NCBI RefSeq assembly: GCF_004364155.1
Contig: NZ_SOAZ01000002.1
Location: 124,001 to 188,000 of the forward strand
Source of the DNA: Fonticella tunisiensis
GTDB lineage: Bacteria > Bacillota > Clostridia > Clostridiales > Caloramatoraceae
Length of the DNA: 64,000 nt
Direction of reading: 5' to 3'
A model generated the notes under the pieces. It saw only the letters and a program-made list of their open reading frames with translations, made no database searches and was not told where the DNA came from. Made by a program: the position numbers and the translations under genes. Positions 34,521 to 42,390 of this stretch are shown here, piece by piece. The first letter of the stretch is position 1. The number at the start of each line of letters is the position of its first letter.

Positions 34521-35723
34521 TTAATTTATTTCCAATTTTCTTTGTACTGATTCTAACCGTTCTAAGAGTTTTGGATTTGGACCACCAGGCCCTTTTTTTT
34601 GTTGAGAATAACGTTCCAATATTTCAATTTCTTTTGATAAATTTTTTTGTTTTCTATAAATTATTGCTAATTGTTCATAGTACCATGGGGCAACACCCCA
34701 ATTTTCTTTTTTACTTTCACTTTCTACAGCTTCAACTAAACATAGTAATAATTTTTCAGCTTTATCATATTCCCCAGCTCTTTTTAATTCTTTTACTAAA
34801 TCAACATAATCTGTATAATGCTTACCCTGATAATAACCTGGTTTTTCGTTTTGGAACATTGGAGGAAAATCTAATTCAGAAAAAGACGAAGGTTCAATTT
34901 TAGGTTTGCTGGGTTCTTTTTTTTGTTTAGGCAAAGTTTTATCAAATTTAATATAATCAAGATAGATTTGGGCTGTAACAAGTGTATCATCATGAGCTCT
35001 ATGACTGTTTAGATTTATATCAAGGTATTCTTTTATTGTAGTTAGCTTATGATTTGGCAGGTTAGGATATATTTTTCTTGCAACCTTAACTGTGTCTATA
35101 AATTTATTGGTTATCATATCTTCCCCCAAATTATATAGAACAGCATATTTCAAAAACTTAGCATCAAAAGGTGCATTATGTGCAACGATTGGTAAATCCC
35201 CAATAAAGTCAATTAACAAAGGTAAAACTTCTTTTATAGTTGGTTTGTCTTTTACCATATTATTAGATATGCCAGTAATTCTTGTTATTTCAGGAGGTAT
35301 TTTAATCAAAGGGTTAATAAGTGTTTGAAATTCATCAATTAAGACACCATTTTTATATTTGAGAATTGAAACTTCAATAATTTTATCAGTAGAAGGGTTA
35401 AGACCTGTCGTTTCAAAGTCTAACACAACAAATTCATCAAATGCTTCAAGTGAATAATTAGGATTGTTTATTATTTTTTCAGGTTTATTTTCAAAGTTAA
35501 TATTTTCATTGTTGTTAATTTCTATTTTTATATCTTTAATTTTATTATATTTGAAGAGTTTATTTGCTAATTTGAAGCCTAACTTGTATGAAATGTAAAT
35601 AGCAATAAATAAAACGAAAAAACCTAAAAAAGGATTTTCGATTTTTTCAAAAATAGGTGAAAAAAAACTTGTAATTATAATTGTTAATATAACTCCTATT
35701 ATTTTTCTTGAAATATTTTTCAT
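34521..35723 (-). CDS. Membrane-anchored DEDDh 3'-5' exonuclease with C-terminal helical repeats
   Basis: 400 residues. Two N-terminal membrane helices (about 8-24 and 32-52) precede a PolC/DnaQ-type exonuclease domain at 97-260. The catalytic set is complete: DFETTGL (D102, E104), HNAPFD (D187) and HRAHDD (H241, D246). Residues 295-395 form TPR-like helices (AGEYDKAEKLLLCLVEAVES). The ATG follows GGAGG by 8 nt. It is the last gene of the leftward block repressor - ImmA - small ORF - exonuclease, so it is likely expressed in the lysogen. A superinfection-exclusion or defence function is inferred, not shown. It is not a replication proofreader, given the membrane anchor. Confidence 0.85.
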   Translation of the reverse strand: MKNISRKIIGVILTIIITSFFSPIFEKIENPFLGFFVLFIAIYISYKLGFKLANKLFKYNKIKDIKIEINNNENINFENKPEKIINNPNYSLEAFDEFVVLDFETTGLNPSTDKIIEVSILKYKNGVLIDEFQTLINPLIKIPPEITRITGISNNMVKDKPTIKEVLPLLIDFIGDLPIVAHNAPFDAKFLKYAVLYNLGEDMITNKFIDTVKVARKIYPNLPNHKLTTIKEYLDINLNSHRAHDDTLVTAQIYLDYIKFDKTLPKQKKEPSKPKIEPSSFSELDFPPMFQNEKPGYYQGKHYTDYVDLVKELKRAGEYDKAEKLLLCLVEAVESESKKENWGVAPWYYEQLAIIYRKQKNLSKEIEILERYSQQKKGPGGPNPKLLERLESVQRKLEIN

Positions 35724-35735
35724 ATCCCCAACCTC

Positions 35736-35909
35736 CTAATAAAATTTATATTCTAATAATTCTTTAGGCACATCAAAGTAAAATTTTATTTGTTCAACTG
35801 TCACGCTTTTGAACTGATGCTTATCCAAATCTATTTCATTGATTAGTAATTCTGTGGCAAATATAGTATCCAACAGCCCCATAACAACATATGTAAGGTT
35901 GGTGCTCAA
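35736..35909 (-). CDS. Small protein of 57 residues upstream of the exonuclease gene
   Basis: A TTG-started ORF beginning MSTNLTYVVMGLLDTIFATE and ending VPKELLEYKFY. Its TAG stop overlaps the GGAGG ribosome site of the exonuclease gene, 12 nt before that start, as in translationally coupled pairs. Its own ribosome site is weak, so the start is uncertain. The sequence has protein-like composition but I do not recognise it. It could also be the leftover C-terminus of a larger gene. Confidence 0.45.
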   Translation of the reverse strand: MSTNLTYVVMGLLDTIFATELLINEIDLDKHQFKSVTVEQIKFYFDVPKELLEYKFY

Positions 35910-35937
35910 AGGCTCTCGAATTTTGGTCGCCTATTTT

Positions 35938-36360
35938 TTATCTAATCATAAGTAATTCAACTGGTATATTAAAAGTTGCGGCAATATACTCTAATGAATA
36001 TCCAGAGTATTGATTTAAAACATCATCAGGAATTAAAAGGTATGAACAAAATTGATTAGCTTCATGTTCAAATCTATTTACATTAAAGAGAGTATATTGT
36101 CTTAAAAAAGTACAATTAATTTTAGTATGAAGTACAGCATGTCCAAGTTCATGACCACAAACATACATTCTCTCGTGATAAGATAACTGACTATTTAGGT
36201 AAATAAATTTATTTTTCTTTTCATATTGGTAAATACCTTTGACCTCTGCAGGGAAATCAAAGGTTTTAACAGTTACACCTAAAAAATCAGCAATTTCAAA
36301 AGGATTATTTGTTTTATATTTCTTTGTTAATTTATTAACTTTATTCTTGATGTAATTCAA
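35938..36360 (-). CDS. ImmA/IrrE-type metallopeptidase
   Basis: 140 residues with the zinc-peptidase motif GHELGHAVLH and the third ligand region FEHEANQFCSYLLIP. ImmA-type proteins cleave the cognate phage or ICE repressor to trigger induction. It lies 46 nt downstream of the repressor gene in the same leftward block. The ATG follows GGGGAG. Confidence 0.9.
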   Translation of the reverse strand: MNYIKNKVNKLTKKYKTNNPFEIADFLGVTVKTFDFPAEVKGIYQYEKKNKFIYLNSQLSYHERMYVCGHELGHAVLHTKINCTFLRQYTLFNVNRFEHEANQFCSYLLIPDDVLNQYSGYSLEYIAATFNIPVELLMIR

Positions 36361-36406
36361 AAAATCCCCTCCCCAAATTGGCGACCATATAACCTAAAAG
36401 GGAGAA

Positions 36407-36886
36407 TTATTCTTTATTATTATCTTTTCTATATTTTTTAGGAGTATATTTTTTATTGATAATCTTAGCTTGCCTTATACCAAACTCAAGAGCAGCTAAA
36501 ATACTTTCTACAGCTTCCTCTGAAACTGGTTCCCCATAAAACATAAGACCTTGTTGTTGAAGTAAATCCTCACGCATTTTTTCTAATCTCTTTGCAATGT
36601 CTTTCTCTTCTTTAGGGGTGAATCGTGGCATATCTGGATTGGAAGGTTCATTTTTTTCAATATATCCAGCGGCCATAAACATATATTCTTCATCAACATC
36701 TAAAGATTGAGCAAGAATTTTTATTGTTTCAGCATCAGGCTTTTCTGTAATTCCACTTTCAATTCTACTTATAGTAGTATTACTCAACCCAGTTAATTGT
36801 GCTAATTTCCTCTGGCTGTAACCTTTACTCTGCCTTAGTCTAACAATATATTCACCGAAGGTTTCGTTATTTTTCTTTTCTATCAT
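36407..36886 (-). CDS. Phage XRE-family repressor (CI-like)
   Basis: About 159 residues. The HTH is at residues 8-65 (YSQRKLAQLTGLSNTTISRI) and the C-terminal part is a helical dimerisation or ImmA-target region (YGEPVSEEAVESILAALEFG). It has no S24 protease domain, consistent with cleavage by the adjacent ImmA-type peptidase. I prefer the ATG at 36886, with GGAGGAG about 10 nt upstream; the longer frame adds an unlikely hydrophobic leader. It is divergent from cro across an operator region. Confidence 0.88.
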   Translation of the reverse strand: MIEKKNNETFGEYIVRLRQSKGYSQRKLAQLTGLSNTTISRIESGITEKPDAETIKILAQSLDVDEEYMFMAAGYIEKNEPSNPDMPRFTPKEEKDIAKRLEKMREDLLQQQGLMFYGEPVSEEAVESILAALEFGIRQAKIINKKYTPKKYRKDNNKE

Positions 36887-36936
36887 AGATTTACTTCTCC
36901 TCCTTATTCTTGCTCTAATAATAATTATATCAAAAA

Positions 36937-37033
36937 CGTTGCACACAAGGAACAAAATTAAATAAATTTTTCAAAAAAGTGTTGCATAAAAGCTACATTT
37001 TAGGTTATAATAAAAGTGTCACATAAAAGCAAC
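36937..37033. promoter_or_regulatory. Repressor/Cro operator region
   Basis: Three related sites lie between repressor and cro: CGTTGCACACAAGGAAC (36937-36953), GTTGCATAAAAGCTAC (36981-36996) and GTCACATAAAAGCAAC (37018-37033). The half-site pattern is GTTGC-N6-GCAAC. The last two are spaced 37 bp apart and share ATAAAAGC. Confidence 0.55.
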
Positions 37034-37051
37034 GAAAATGGAGGTGATTAT

Positions 37052-37294
37052 ATGGTTTTGGTTGCAAATACAAATGAATTTAATAAATTAAAAAAGGAAT
37101 TAGGTCTAAATTATAGCCAATTAGCTCAAAAAATCGGTGTTTCAAGGACACAATTATGGAGAGTTTTAAATCAACAATGTGTTCCTGGAGAACAATTTAT
37201 TACAGGATTTAAGATAGCTTTCCCAAATTGTGAATTTGAAAAATTTTTTTTACTTCAAACGTTGCAACAAAGTGACACACAATCAACAGCTTAG
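37052..37294 (+). CDS. Cro-like XRE regulator
   Basis: 80 residues with one HTH (YSQLAQKIGVSRTQLWRVLN) and a short C-terminal tail. The ATG at 37052 follows GGAGGTGAT by 4 nt. It is the first gene of the rightward early operon and is divergent from the repressor, the usual cro position. Confidence 0.82.
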   Translation: MVLVANTNEFNKLKKELGLNYSQLAQKIGVSRTQLWRVLNQQCVPGEQFITGFKIAFPNCEFEKFFLLQTLQQSDTQSTA

Positions 37295-37395
37295 TTACCT
37301 AATATAGTTTATGCAAAATAAAACAAAAAACTTCATAAAAATTCTGGGTTTCGTGGAAAAGGGAGATGTGGGGCAATAAAGAGGAGGAAATAGAT

Positions 37396-37542
37396 ATGGA
37401 TGTATTTGAAGGAATGAACGAGTTTAGATGCCCCAAGTGTAATAGACTATTCCTAAGATACAAGTTAAAAGGTGAGCTAGTGGCTCAAATAAAATGCACA
37501 AGGTGTAAGACAGTAGCAACCCTGCAAGTTACAGGGAGGTGA
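37396..37542 (+). CDS. Com-like zinc-finger protein (48 residues)
   Basis: A small ORF, MDVFEGMNEFRCPKCNRLFL and onward, with two CxxC pairs (CPKC and CTRC) separated by about 22 residues. This resembles the Mu Com-family zinc fingers found in phage early regions. The ATG follows GAGGAGG. The stop overlaps the ribosome site (GGGAGGTGA) of the next gene. Confidence 0.65.
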   Translation: MDVFEGMNEFRCPKCNRLFLRYKLKGELVAQIKCTRCKTVATLQVTGR

Positions 37543-37547
37543 ATTAA

Positions 37548-37724
37548 TTGGAAACTAAAGTATATAAAGTTGATGAAGTGGCACAAATGTTGAGATGTGG
37601 CAAAACAAGCATATATGAAATGATTCGACAGAAAAAGCTCAAGTGCATCAGAGTTGGAAGAAAGATTTTGATACCAGAGATGTTTATTGAAGAATTTCTT
37701 TCTAAAGGAGGTGAACTAAGTTGA
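37548..37724 (+). CDS. Excisionase-family helix-turn-helix protein (58 residues)
   Basis: A TTG-started ORF with GGGAGGTG upstream. The product METKVYKVDEVAQMLRCGKT and RVGRKILIPEMFIEEFL is a complete MerR-like winged helix of the excisionase/HTH_17 family. It may act as an excisionase or early regulator. Its TGA overlaps the TTG of the next gene by 4 nt. Confidence 0.8.
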   Translation: METKVYKVDEVAQMLRCGKTSIYEMIRQKKLKCIRVGRKILIPEMFIEEFLSKGGELS

Positions 37725-38032
37725 CAGAAGTACAAAAGCTGCAAAGTGAGAGGCGAATATACCAGGACTTGTTGATACTGAAAGAGCTTCCGTACTGGAG
37801 GAAGAAAATACAGGAACTTGGAGACGTAGCAATAGCCGAACTACTAAAAATGTCTTATGACGCAGAGGTCCGGGCACAAGTGGCAGAGAGGGAGCTCAAG
37901 AAGTTAGAACAAAACTTTGAATTAGACTCCTTTGAAGTTGAATTTCTGTCAAGAAGCGAAATAAAGCTAACTGATAAAGTTGGCGGAACAATGACATTTA
38001 GATATGAGGATGAAAAGGTAGTATGTGAATAA
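37721..38032 (+). CDS. Phage early protein of unknown function
   Basis: 103 residues, helical and charged in the first 65 (YRRIY-like LQSERRIYQDLLILKELP), then a small beta-rich end (GGTMTFRYEDEKVVCE). It starts at a TTG overlapping the previous stop (TTGA), so it is translationally coupled. The family is not recognised. Confidence 0.6.
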   Translation: MTEVQKLQSERRIYQDLLILKELPYWRKKIQELGDVAIAELLKMSYDAEVRAQVAERELKKLEQNFELDSFEVEFLSRSEIKLTDKVGGTMTFRYEDEKVVCE

Positions 38033-38054
38033 AGCACAAAGGAGGTAAAGTGAT

Positions 38055-38594
38055 ATGGATTTAAGATTAAGTGATGTATTCCTACCAGTGGAAGAAACAG
38101 AGCAAGAAGGGTTTAGAGTTGATGATGATTTAAAGGCTGATTGGTGCTTAGACAAAATAAGAGAAGCAAACGCAGAATATAACAGGTTTGAAATGGTTGT
38201 AAATGCAAAGATTGAACAACTACAACAAGCTTTAAAGAAGGCACAGGAAAAAAGAGATAGAGAAGTTGGTTTCTTTGAAGGCAAGCTTAGAGAATACTTT
38301 GAAACAGTAAAAGCAAAAGAGACTAAAACACAAAAGAGTTACTCATTACCAAGTGGCAAATTGGTGCTTAAATATCAGCAACCAGAGTTTAAAAGAGACG
38401 AAGACACTTTATTAAACTGGGTTGAGAATAATAAACCTCAATTTATAAAAATTAAAAAATCAGTGGATTGGAGTAACTTAAAGAAAAATGTAAAAGTAGT
38501 AAATGACTTAATAATTGATAGTCAAACTGGAGAAATCATTGAAGGGGTAACGATTGAAGAAAGAGAACCAAAGTTTGTTGTGGAGGTGGAATAA
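38055..38594 (+). CDS. Host-nuclease inhibitor Gam-like protein
   Basis: 179 residues. A long N-terminal helix pair (DKIREANAEYNRFEMVVNAK) leads to KSYSLPSGKLVLKYQQPEF, the segment seen in Gam-family phage proteins that bind DNA ends and block exonucleases. It lies immediately upstream of the ERF annealing protein (no gap), forming a recombination module. The ATG follows GGAGG by about 9 nt. Confidence 0.72.
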   Translation: MDLRLSDVFLPVEETEQEGFRVDDDLKADWCLDKIREANAEYNRFEMVVNAKIEQLQQALKKAQEKRDREVGFFEGKLREYFETVKAKETKTQKSYSLPSGKLVLKYQQPEFKRDEDTLLNWVENNKPQFIKIKKSVDWSNLKKNVKVVNDLIIDSQTGEIIEGVTIEEREPKFVVEVE

Positions 38595-39170
38595 ATGTCA
38601 GTAAATCAAAAACTTTTAGATATACAACAAGAACTTAAAGCACCAAAAAATCAATTTAATTCATTTGGTAATTATCATTATAGAAGTTGTGAGGATATTC
38701 TTGAAGGATTAAAGCCTTTATTAAAAAAGAATAAAGCTACTCTAATAATTACTGATGAATTAGTTCTGATAGGACAAAGATATTACATTAAAGCAACTGC
38801 AAGACTTATAGATGCCGAAACAGGAGATTTTATAGAAACAACAGCATATGCAAGAGAAGAAGAACAGAAAAAAGGAATGGATGGCTCACAAATAACAGGT
38901 GCAAGCTCAAGCTATGCTAGAAAATATGCGCTTAATGGATTATTTGCTATTGATGATACAAATGACAGTGATGTAACTAATACAGGTGAAAATAAATCAA
39001 ATGAAAACAAAACAAGTTCTAAACAACAAACAAAGAATACTGCGAATGAAATGAAATGTAGCAAATGCGGAGTTGAAATCACACAAGCAGTAAAAACATA
39101 TAGTGAAAAGTTCTATGGTAAACCTTTATGTCAGAATTGTCAAAAGACAGAGAAAAAACAAGGGCAATAG
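38595..39170 (+). CDS. erf: ERF-family single-strand annealing protein with zinc ribbon
   Basis: 191 residues. The ERF domain covers 1-130 (YHYRSCEDILEGLKPLLKKN and QITGASSSYARKYALNGLFA). A Ser/Asn/Lys linker and a C-terminal zinc ribbon (MKCSKCGVEI, PLCQNCQ) follow. ERF proteins anneal complementary ssDNA in phage recombination and circularisation. The start abuts the Gam stop. The zinc ribbon is an addition seen in some Firmicute phages. Confidence 0.87.
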   Translation: MSVNQKLLDIQQELKAPKNQFNSFGNYHYRSCEDILEGLKPLLKKNKATLIITDELVLIGQRYYIKATARLIDAETGDFIETTAYAREEEQKKGMDGSQITGASSSYARKYALNGLFAIDDTNDSDVTNTGENKSNENKTSSKQQTKNTANEMKCSKCGVEITQAVKTYSEKFYGKPLCQNCQKTEKKQGQ

Positions 39171-39214
39171 AAAAAGCCCTCGGCAAAGGGCTCTGGAATT
39201 AGTGATGAAATTTT

Positions 39215-39246
39215 GGGGTATTGGGAACTGCAACTCCCTGTACCCC
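39215..39246 (+). other. Leader hairpin before the LysM gene
   Basis: GGGGTA...GGGA pairs with TCCC...TACCCC around an 8-nt loop. There is no T-tail, and it lies 30 nt before the LysM start, so it may shape translation or mRNA stability. A shorter hairpin (AGCCCT/AGGGCT, 39175-39192) lies just upstream. Confidence 0.4.
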
Positions 39247-39276
39247 CCATTATATCACAAACGGGGGATGATAAAA

Positions 39277-39588
39277 ATGTGTAAAAAGAAAAACGGGGTA
39301 AAATTTCTTTTAATATTGGCCGTTTCCATAGGGGTCCTTACTATTAGTATATACAGAGGGATAGAACTTTATACCTCAAAAAACGAAAAATTTTCTTATG
39401 CATATCAGGTACATGTGGTAATGCCAGGGGAAACTCTATGGGATATATCAAAACAATATAAAACACCAGATCAGGACATAAGAGAGCTTATATACAACAT
39501 AAGGCAAGCCAATAAACTTGATTCAGTAATAATCAAACCAGGACAAGAGATATTAATTCCAAAAACTAAGGAGGATGGGGGGAATTGA
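39277..39588 (+). CDS. YneA-like membrane LysM protein
   Basis: 103 residues. A short basic start and one membrane helix (residues 8-27, VKFLLILAVSIGVLTISIY) precede a LysM domain (YQVHVVMPGETLWDISKQYK to IIKPGQEILIP). The layout and length match YneA, the SOS-induced cell-division inhibitor of Bacillus. Here it is in the phage early operon between the recombination and antirepressor genes, so a host division block during infection is plausible but unproven. I prefer the ATG at 39277, 8 nt after GGGG. Its stop overlaps the next TTG. Confidence 0.75.
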   Translation: MCKKKNGVKFLLILAVSIGVLTISIYRGIELYTSKNEKFSYAYQVHVVMPGETLWDISKQYKTPDQDIRELIYNIRQANKLDSVIIKPGQEILIPKTKEDGGN

Positions 39589-39746
39589 AAATTAAAGACT
39601 TAAAAGAATTGATAAAACAATTTAATGATGAGGACGATGTTGTAATAGAAATCGAAGAAAACTTATATGACTGCTACGGTTATGATGACGATTGGTGCAG
39701 GAGGGAAGGTCATCCATGCCTAGTAATAGCAATGGAGGAAATCTAG
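39585..39746 (+). CDS. Small acidic phage protein (53 residues)
   Basis: A TTG-started ORF with GGGGGGA upstream, overlapping the LysM stop by 4 nt. The product begins MKIKDLKELIKQFNDEDDVV, is acidic, and ends with NLYDCYGYDDDWCRREGHPC-like Cys/His residues, possibly a small metal site. Similar short proteins are common in phage early operons; the function is unknown. Confidence 0.6.
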   Translation: MKIKDLKELIKQFNDEDDVVIEIEENLYDCYGYDDDWCRREGHPCLVIAMEEI

Positions 39747-39762
39747 AAAAGAGGTGATATTC

Positions 39763-40365
39763 TTGGAGTCACAGCTAAGTATTTTCCCTGAACAATCAGT
39801 GCCTAAATCTCAAAAGATTGAGAAAAATCCCAGTATTATGAAGATGATACTGAGATATGAAAAATCTCTTGAGCAAAAAGATGAATTGATTAAACTGCTT
39901 CGCGAAGAAAACAAGGCCTTAAAAGCTGAAATAAATAACTTGAATGAAAAATATAAGCAAGTAGCAAAAGAGAATATTGACGCATTCGGAATTACAAAAT
40001 CAAGTAATAGACCAATGATAGCCATATTTGCAGATTGGATAGGGTATAGAATGTTTGTCAAGGATGGTAAATTCGATAAGTTGCCCGCTGAAACGCAGAA
40101 GATCTATGAGAAGATACATAAAGAATGTGTTTTAGAAGCATACGAAGCGTTTACTAATAGATTTGGTGATGGGGCTGATTATATCGAATCAATATCCTTC
40201 TCTCATGAGAGACAACGATTAAGAGGAGAAATAATAAGGCTGGAAAATCAGTTGGAGAAATACGTGAAAAAATTTGGGAAGATAGGGTCTGAAAAAGTAA
40301 AGCACTGGCCCAAATCTATAAAGAAAAGTGAAGCTGGAAAAAGGTACTTCAGGCTTAAAGATTGA
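39763..40365 (+). CDS. Phage protein with coiled coil, function unknown
   Basis: About 200 residues. A predicted coiled coil (residues 30-70, EQKDELIKLLREENKALKAE) is followed by a globular segment (RPMIAIFADWIGYRMFVKDG) and a second helical stretch. The TTG at 39763 has GAGGTGAT 4 nt upstream. No family was recognised. The position before the antirepressor suggests an early regulatory or replication-associated role. Confidence 0.6.
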   Translation: MESQLSIFPEQSVPKSQKIEKNPSIMKMILRYEKSLEQKDELIKLLREENKALKAEINNLNEKYKQVAKENIDAFGITKSSNRPMIAIFADWIGYRMFVKDGKFDKLPAETQKIYEKIHKECVLEAYEAFTNRFGDGADYIESISFSHERQRLRGEIIRLENQLEKYVKKFGKIGSEKVKHWPKSIKKSEAGKRYFRLKD

Positions 40366-40406
40366 TTAGGACTTCAAAGATTAAATTACTAAGGAGGATG
40401 GGAAAA

Positions 40407-41156
40407 ATGAATAACTTACAAATTTTCAAGAATACGGAGTTTGGTCAGATAAGGGTAATTGAAAAAGATGGGCAACCATGGTTTGTAGGGAAAGATGTTG
40501 CTGAAGCATTAGGATACAAAGACACAGCAGATGCAATAAAAAGACATGTAGACGAGGATGATAAGGGGGCCGGTGAAATACCGACACCTGGTGGAATACA
40601 AGCCATGATATTAATTAATGAAAGTGGACTTTACAGCTTAGTTTTAAGCTCAAAATTAGAAAGTGCAAAGAAATTCAAGCGCTGGGTAACATCAGAAGTA
40701 CTGCCAACTATCAGAAAAACCGGTGGTTATGTTAGCAATGATGATATGTTCATTAATACATATCTACCGTTTGCAGATGAATCTACTAAAGTAATGTTCA
40801 AGAGCACTTTAGAGATAGTCAGAAAACAAAACGAGCAAATACAGCTTATGAAACCTAAGGTAGATTATTTTGACGCGTTGGTTGAACGTAATCTTCTAAC
40901 AAACTTTAGAGATACAGCCAAGGAACTCAAAGTTCCAGAAAGGACATTCATGCAGTGGCTTGAGGATAAAAAGTTCATTTATAGGGACATCAAAGGTAAA
41001 GCTCTTCCATATGCAAAATATGTACCGGAACTATTTGAGCTCAAGGAATGGGCAAGAAATGAAAAGACAGGCAATCAAACACTTGTAACACCAAAGGGAA
41101 GAGAGACATTCAGGTTGTTGCTAATAAAAGATGGATTGATTAAGGAGGCAGTATAA
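40407..41156 (+). CDS. Phage antirepressor (BRO-N plus KilA-C)
   Basis: About 249 residues. An N-terminal BRO domain (FGQIRVIEKDGQPWFVGKDV, AEALGYKDTADAIKRHV) is joined to a C-terminal KilAC/ANT domain (LTNFRDTAKELKVPERTFMQ, FIYRDIKGKALPYAKY). It should counter the repressor or modulate lytic entry. The ATG at 40407 has GGAGG 9 nt upstream. Confidence 0.9.
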   Translation: MNNLQIFKNTEFGQIRVIEKDGQPWFVGKDVAEALGYKDTADAIKRHVDEDDKGAGEIPTPGGIQAMILINESGLYSLVLSSKLESAKKFKRWVTSEVLPTIRKTGGYVSNDDMFINTYLPFADESTKVMFKSTLEIVRKQNEQIQLMKPKVDYFDALVERNLLTNFRDTAKELKVPERTFMQWLEDKKFIYRDIKGKALPYAKYVPELFELKEWARNEKTGNQTLVTPKGRETFRLLLIKDGLIKEAV

Positions 41157-41214
41157 AAGGAGCAAGCCCTGGCGGCTGCTCCGTACAAAGGCAAAATATA
41201 AGGCAGGTGATTAT

Positions 41215-42114
41215 ATGCCGCAACAAGGTTGGATATGTCTATATAGAAAAATTAGTGATAGTTGGTTATGGGATGATAGACCATTTAGTAAAGGTCAGGC
41301 ATGGATTGATTTAATATTACTTGCTAATCACGAAGATAGAAAAATTCTCTTGGGTAATGAGCTCATAACTATTCCCAGAGGCAGTTTTATAACCTCTGAA
41401 CTTAAACTTATGAAGCGTTGGGGATGGAGTAAAGAGAAGGTTAGAAACTTTTTAAAACTGCTTCAAGATGATGGAATGATTGTAAAAATTAGCGATAAAA
41501 AAAAGACCACTATAAACATAGTAAATTACAGTATTTATCAAGATATGCCAGACCATAAACAGACCACAGAAAGACCACAAAAAGACCAAGAGCAGACCAC
41601 GAGCAGACTGCCAGCCGACACAAACAACAATGATAACAATTACAACAATGATAACAAAGATATAAATAATATGTGTGTCACCCCGGCTGAGAAACCTGAG
41701 GAAGGTGGAGCGCAGGAAAATAATCCTGGCAAAGGTGAGTACACAGAGGATTTTGAACGATTTTGGTCCTTGTATCCAAGACGTAAGGAAAAAATAAGAG
41801 CTTTTAAAGCATGGAAGGCAAGGCTTAAGGAAAAGGTGAATCCTGAGGAACTAATTAAAGCTGCTAGCAATTATGCTATGTACTGTAAGCTTAATCACAC
41901 TGAGGAGCGGTACATAAAACACGCAAGTACATTCCTTGGTCCTGATAAGCCCTTTATGGAGTATATCGAGTGGCACCCAGAGCATGAAGTGAGTGTTACT
42001 GCTGATGCTTTTAAAGGGCAGAAAAAGAATATCTTCCGGGATTATGGTGGGCAAAGGCAATATGACGTTCAAGAGCTGAAAAAACAATTATTAGGGAGGT
42101 CGGGGCATGACTAA
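41215..42114 (+). CDS. Phage replication initiation (DnaD/O-like) protein
   Basis: 299 residues. The N-terminal winged-helix region (GWICLYRKISDSWLWDD, KRWGWSKEKVRNFLKLLQDD) is that of phage replisome-organiser proteins. A low-complexity Asn/Asp linker follows (about 130-160), then a C-terminal domain with FERFWSLYPRRKEKIRAFKA and KHASTFLGPDKPF typical of phage O-like proteins. It probably opens the phage origin and loads helicase. No DnaC/DnaB-like gene is seen nearby, so host loader use is likely. Confidence 0.82.
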   Translation: MPQQGWICLYRKISDSWLWDDRPFSKGQAWIDLILLANHEDRKILLGNELITIPRGSFITSELKLMKRWGWSKEKVRNFLKLLQDDGMIVKISDKKKTTINIVNYSIYQDMPDHKQTTERPQKDQEQTTSRLPADTNNNDNNYNNDNKDINNMCVTPAEKPEEGGAQENNPGKGEYTEDFERFWSLYPRRKEKIRAFKAWKARLKEKVNPEELIKAASNYAMYCKLNHTEERYIKHASTFLGPDKPFMEYIEWHPEHEVSVTADAFKGQKKNIFRDYGGQRQYDVQELKKQLLGRSGHD

Positions 42115-42147
42115 AGAAAATAACTACAGGCTAAAGGGAGTGGTTTA

Positions 42148-42390
42148 GTGGATGACAAATATCTAATCCTCTCCCTTGCAAAGAGGGAGATAGAAAAGAA
42201 ACTTGAGAGAGCCCAGGCTGATATAAAAAAGAAAAGCGAGAAACTGCGACAACTGGATGTATTCCGAGACAGTAAAGCTAGGCGTAGAAATGCCAGAATA
42301 GCCTTGACGTGTGCATGTGAGGAAAGGGACAGATGGGAAAGAAGGCTTGAAATAGTCAATAAATGGATGGAGGAAATAAAGAATGAATAA
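42148..42390 (+). CDS. Small coiled-coil phage protein
   Basis: 80 residues, nearly all charged helix (LAKREIEKKLERAQADIKKK). The GTG start has GGGAG 7 nt before it. It overlaps ssb by 8 nt, indicating coupling. The function is unknown. Confidence 0.6.
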   Translation: MDDKYLILSLAKREIEKKLERAQADIKKKSEKLRQLDVFRDSKARRRNARIALTCACEERDRWERRLEIVNKWMEEIKNE

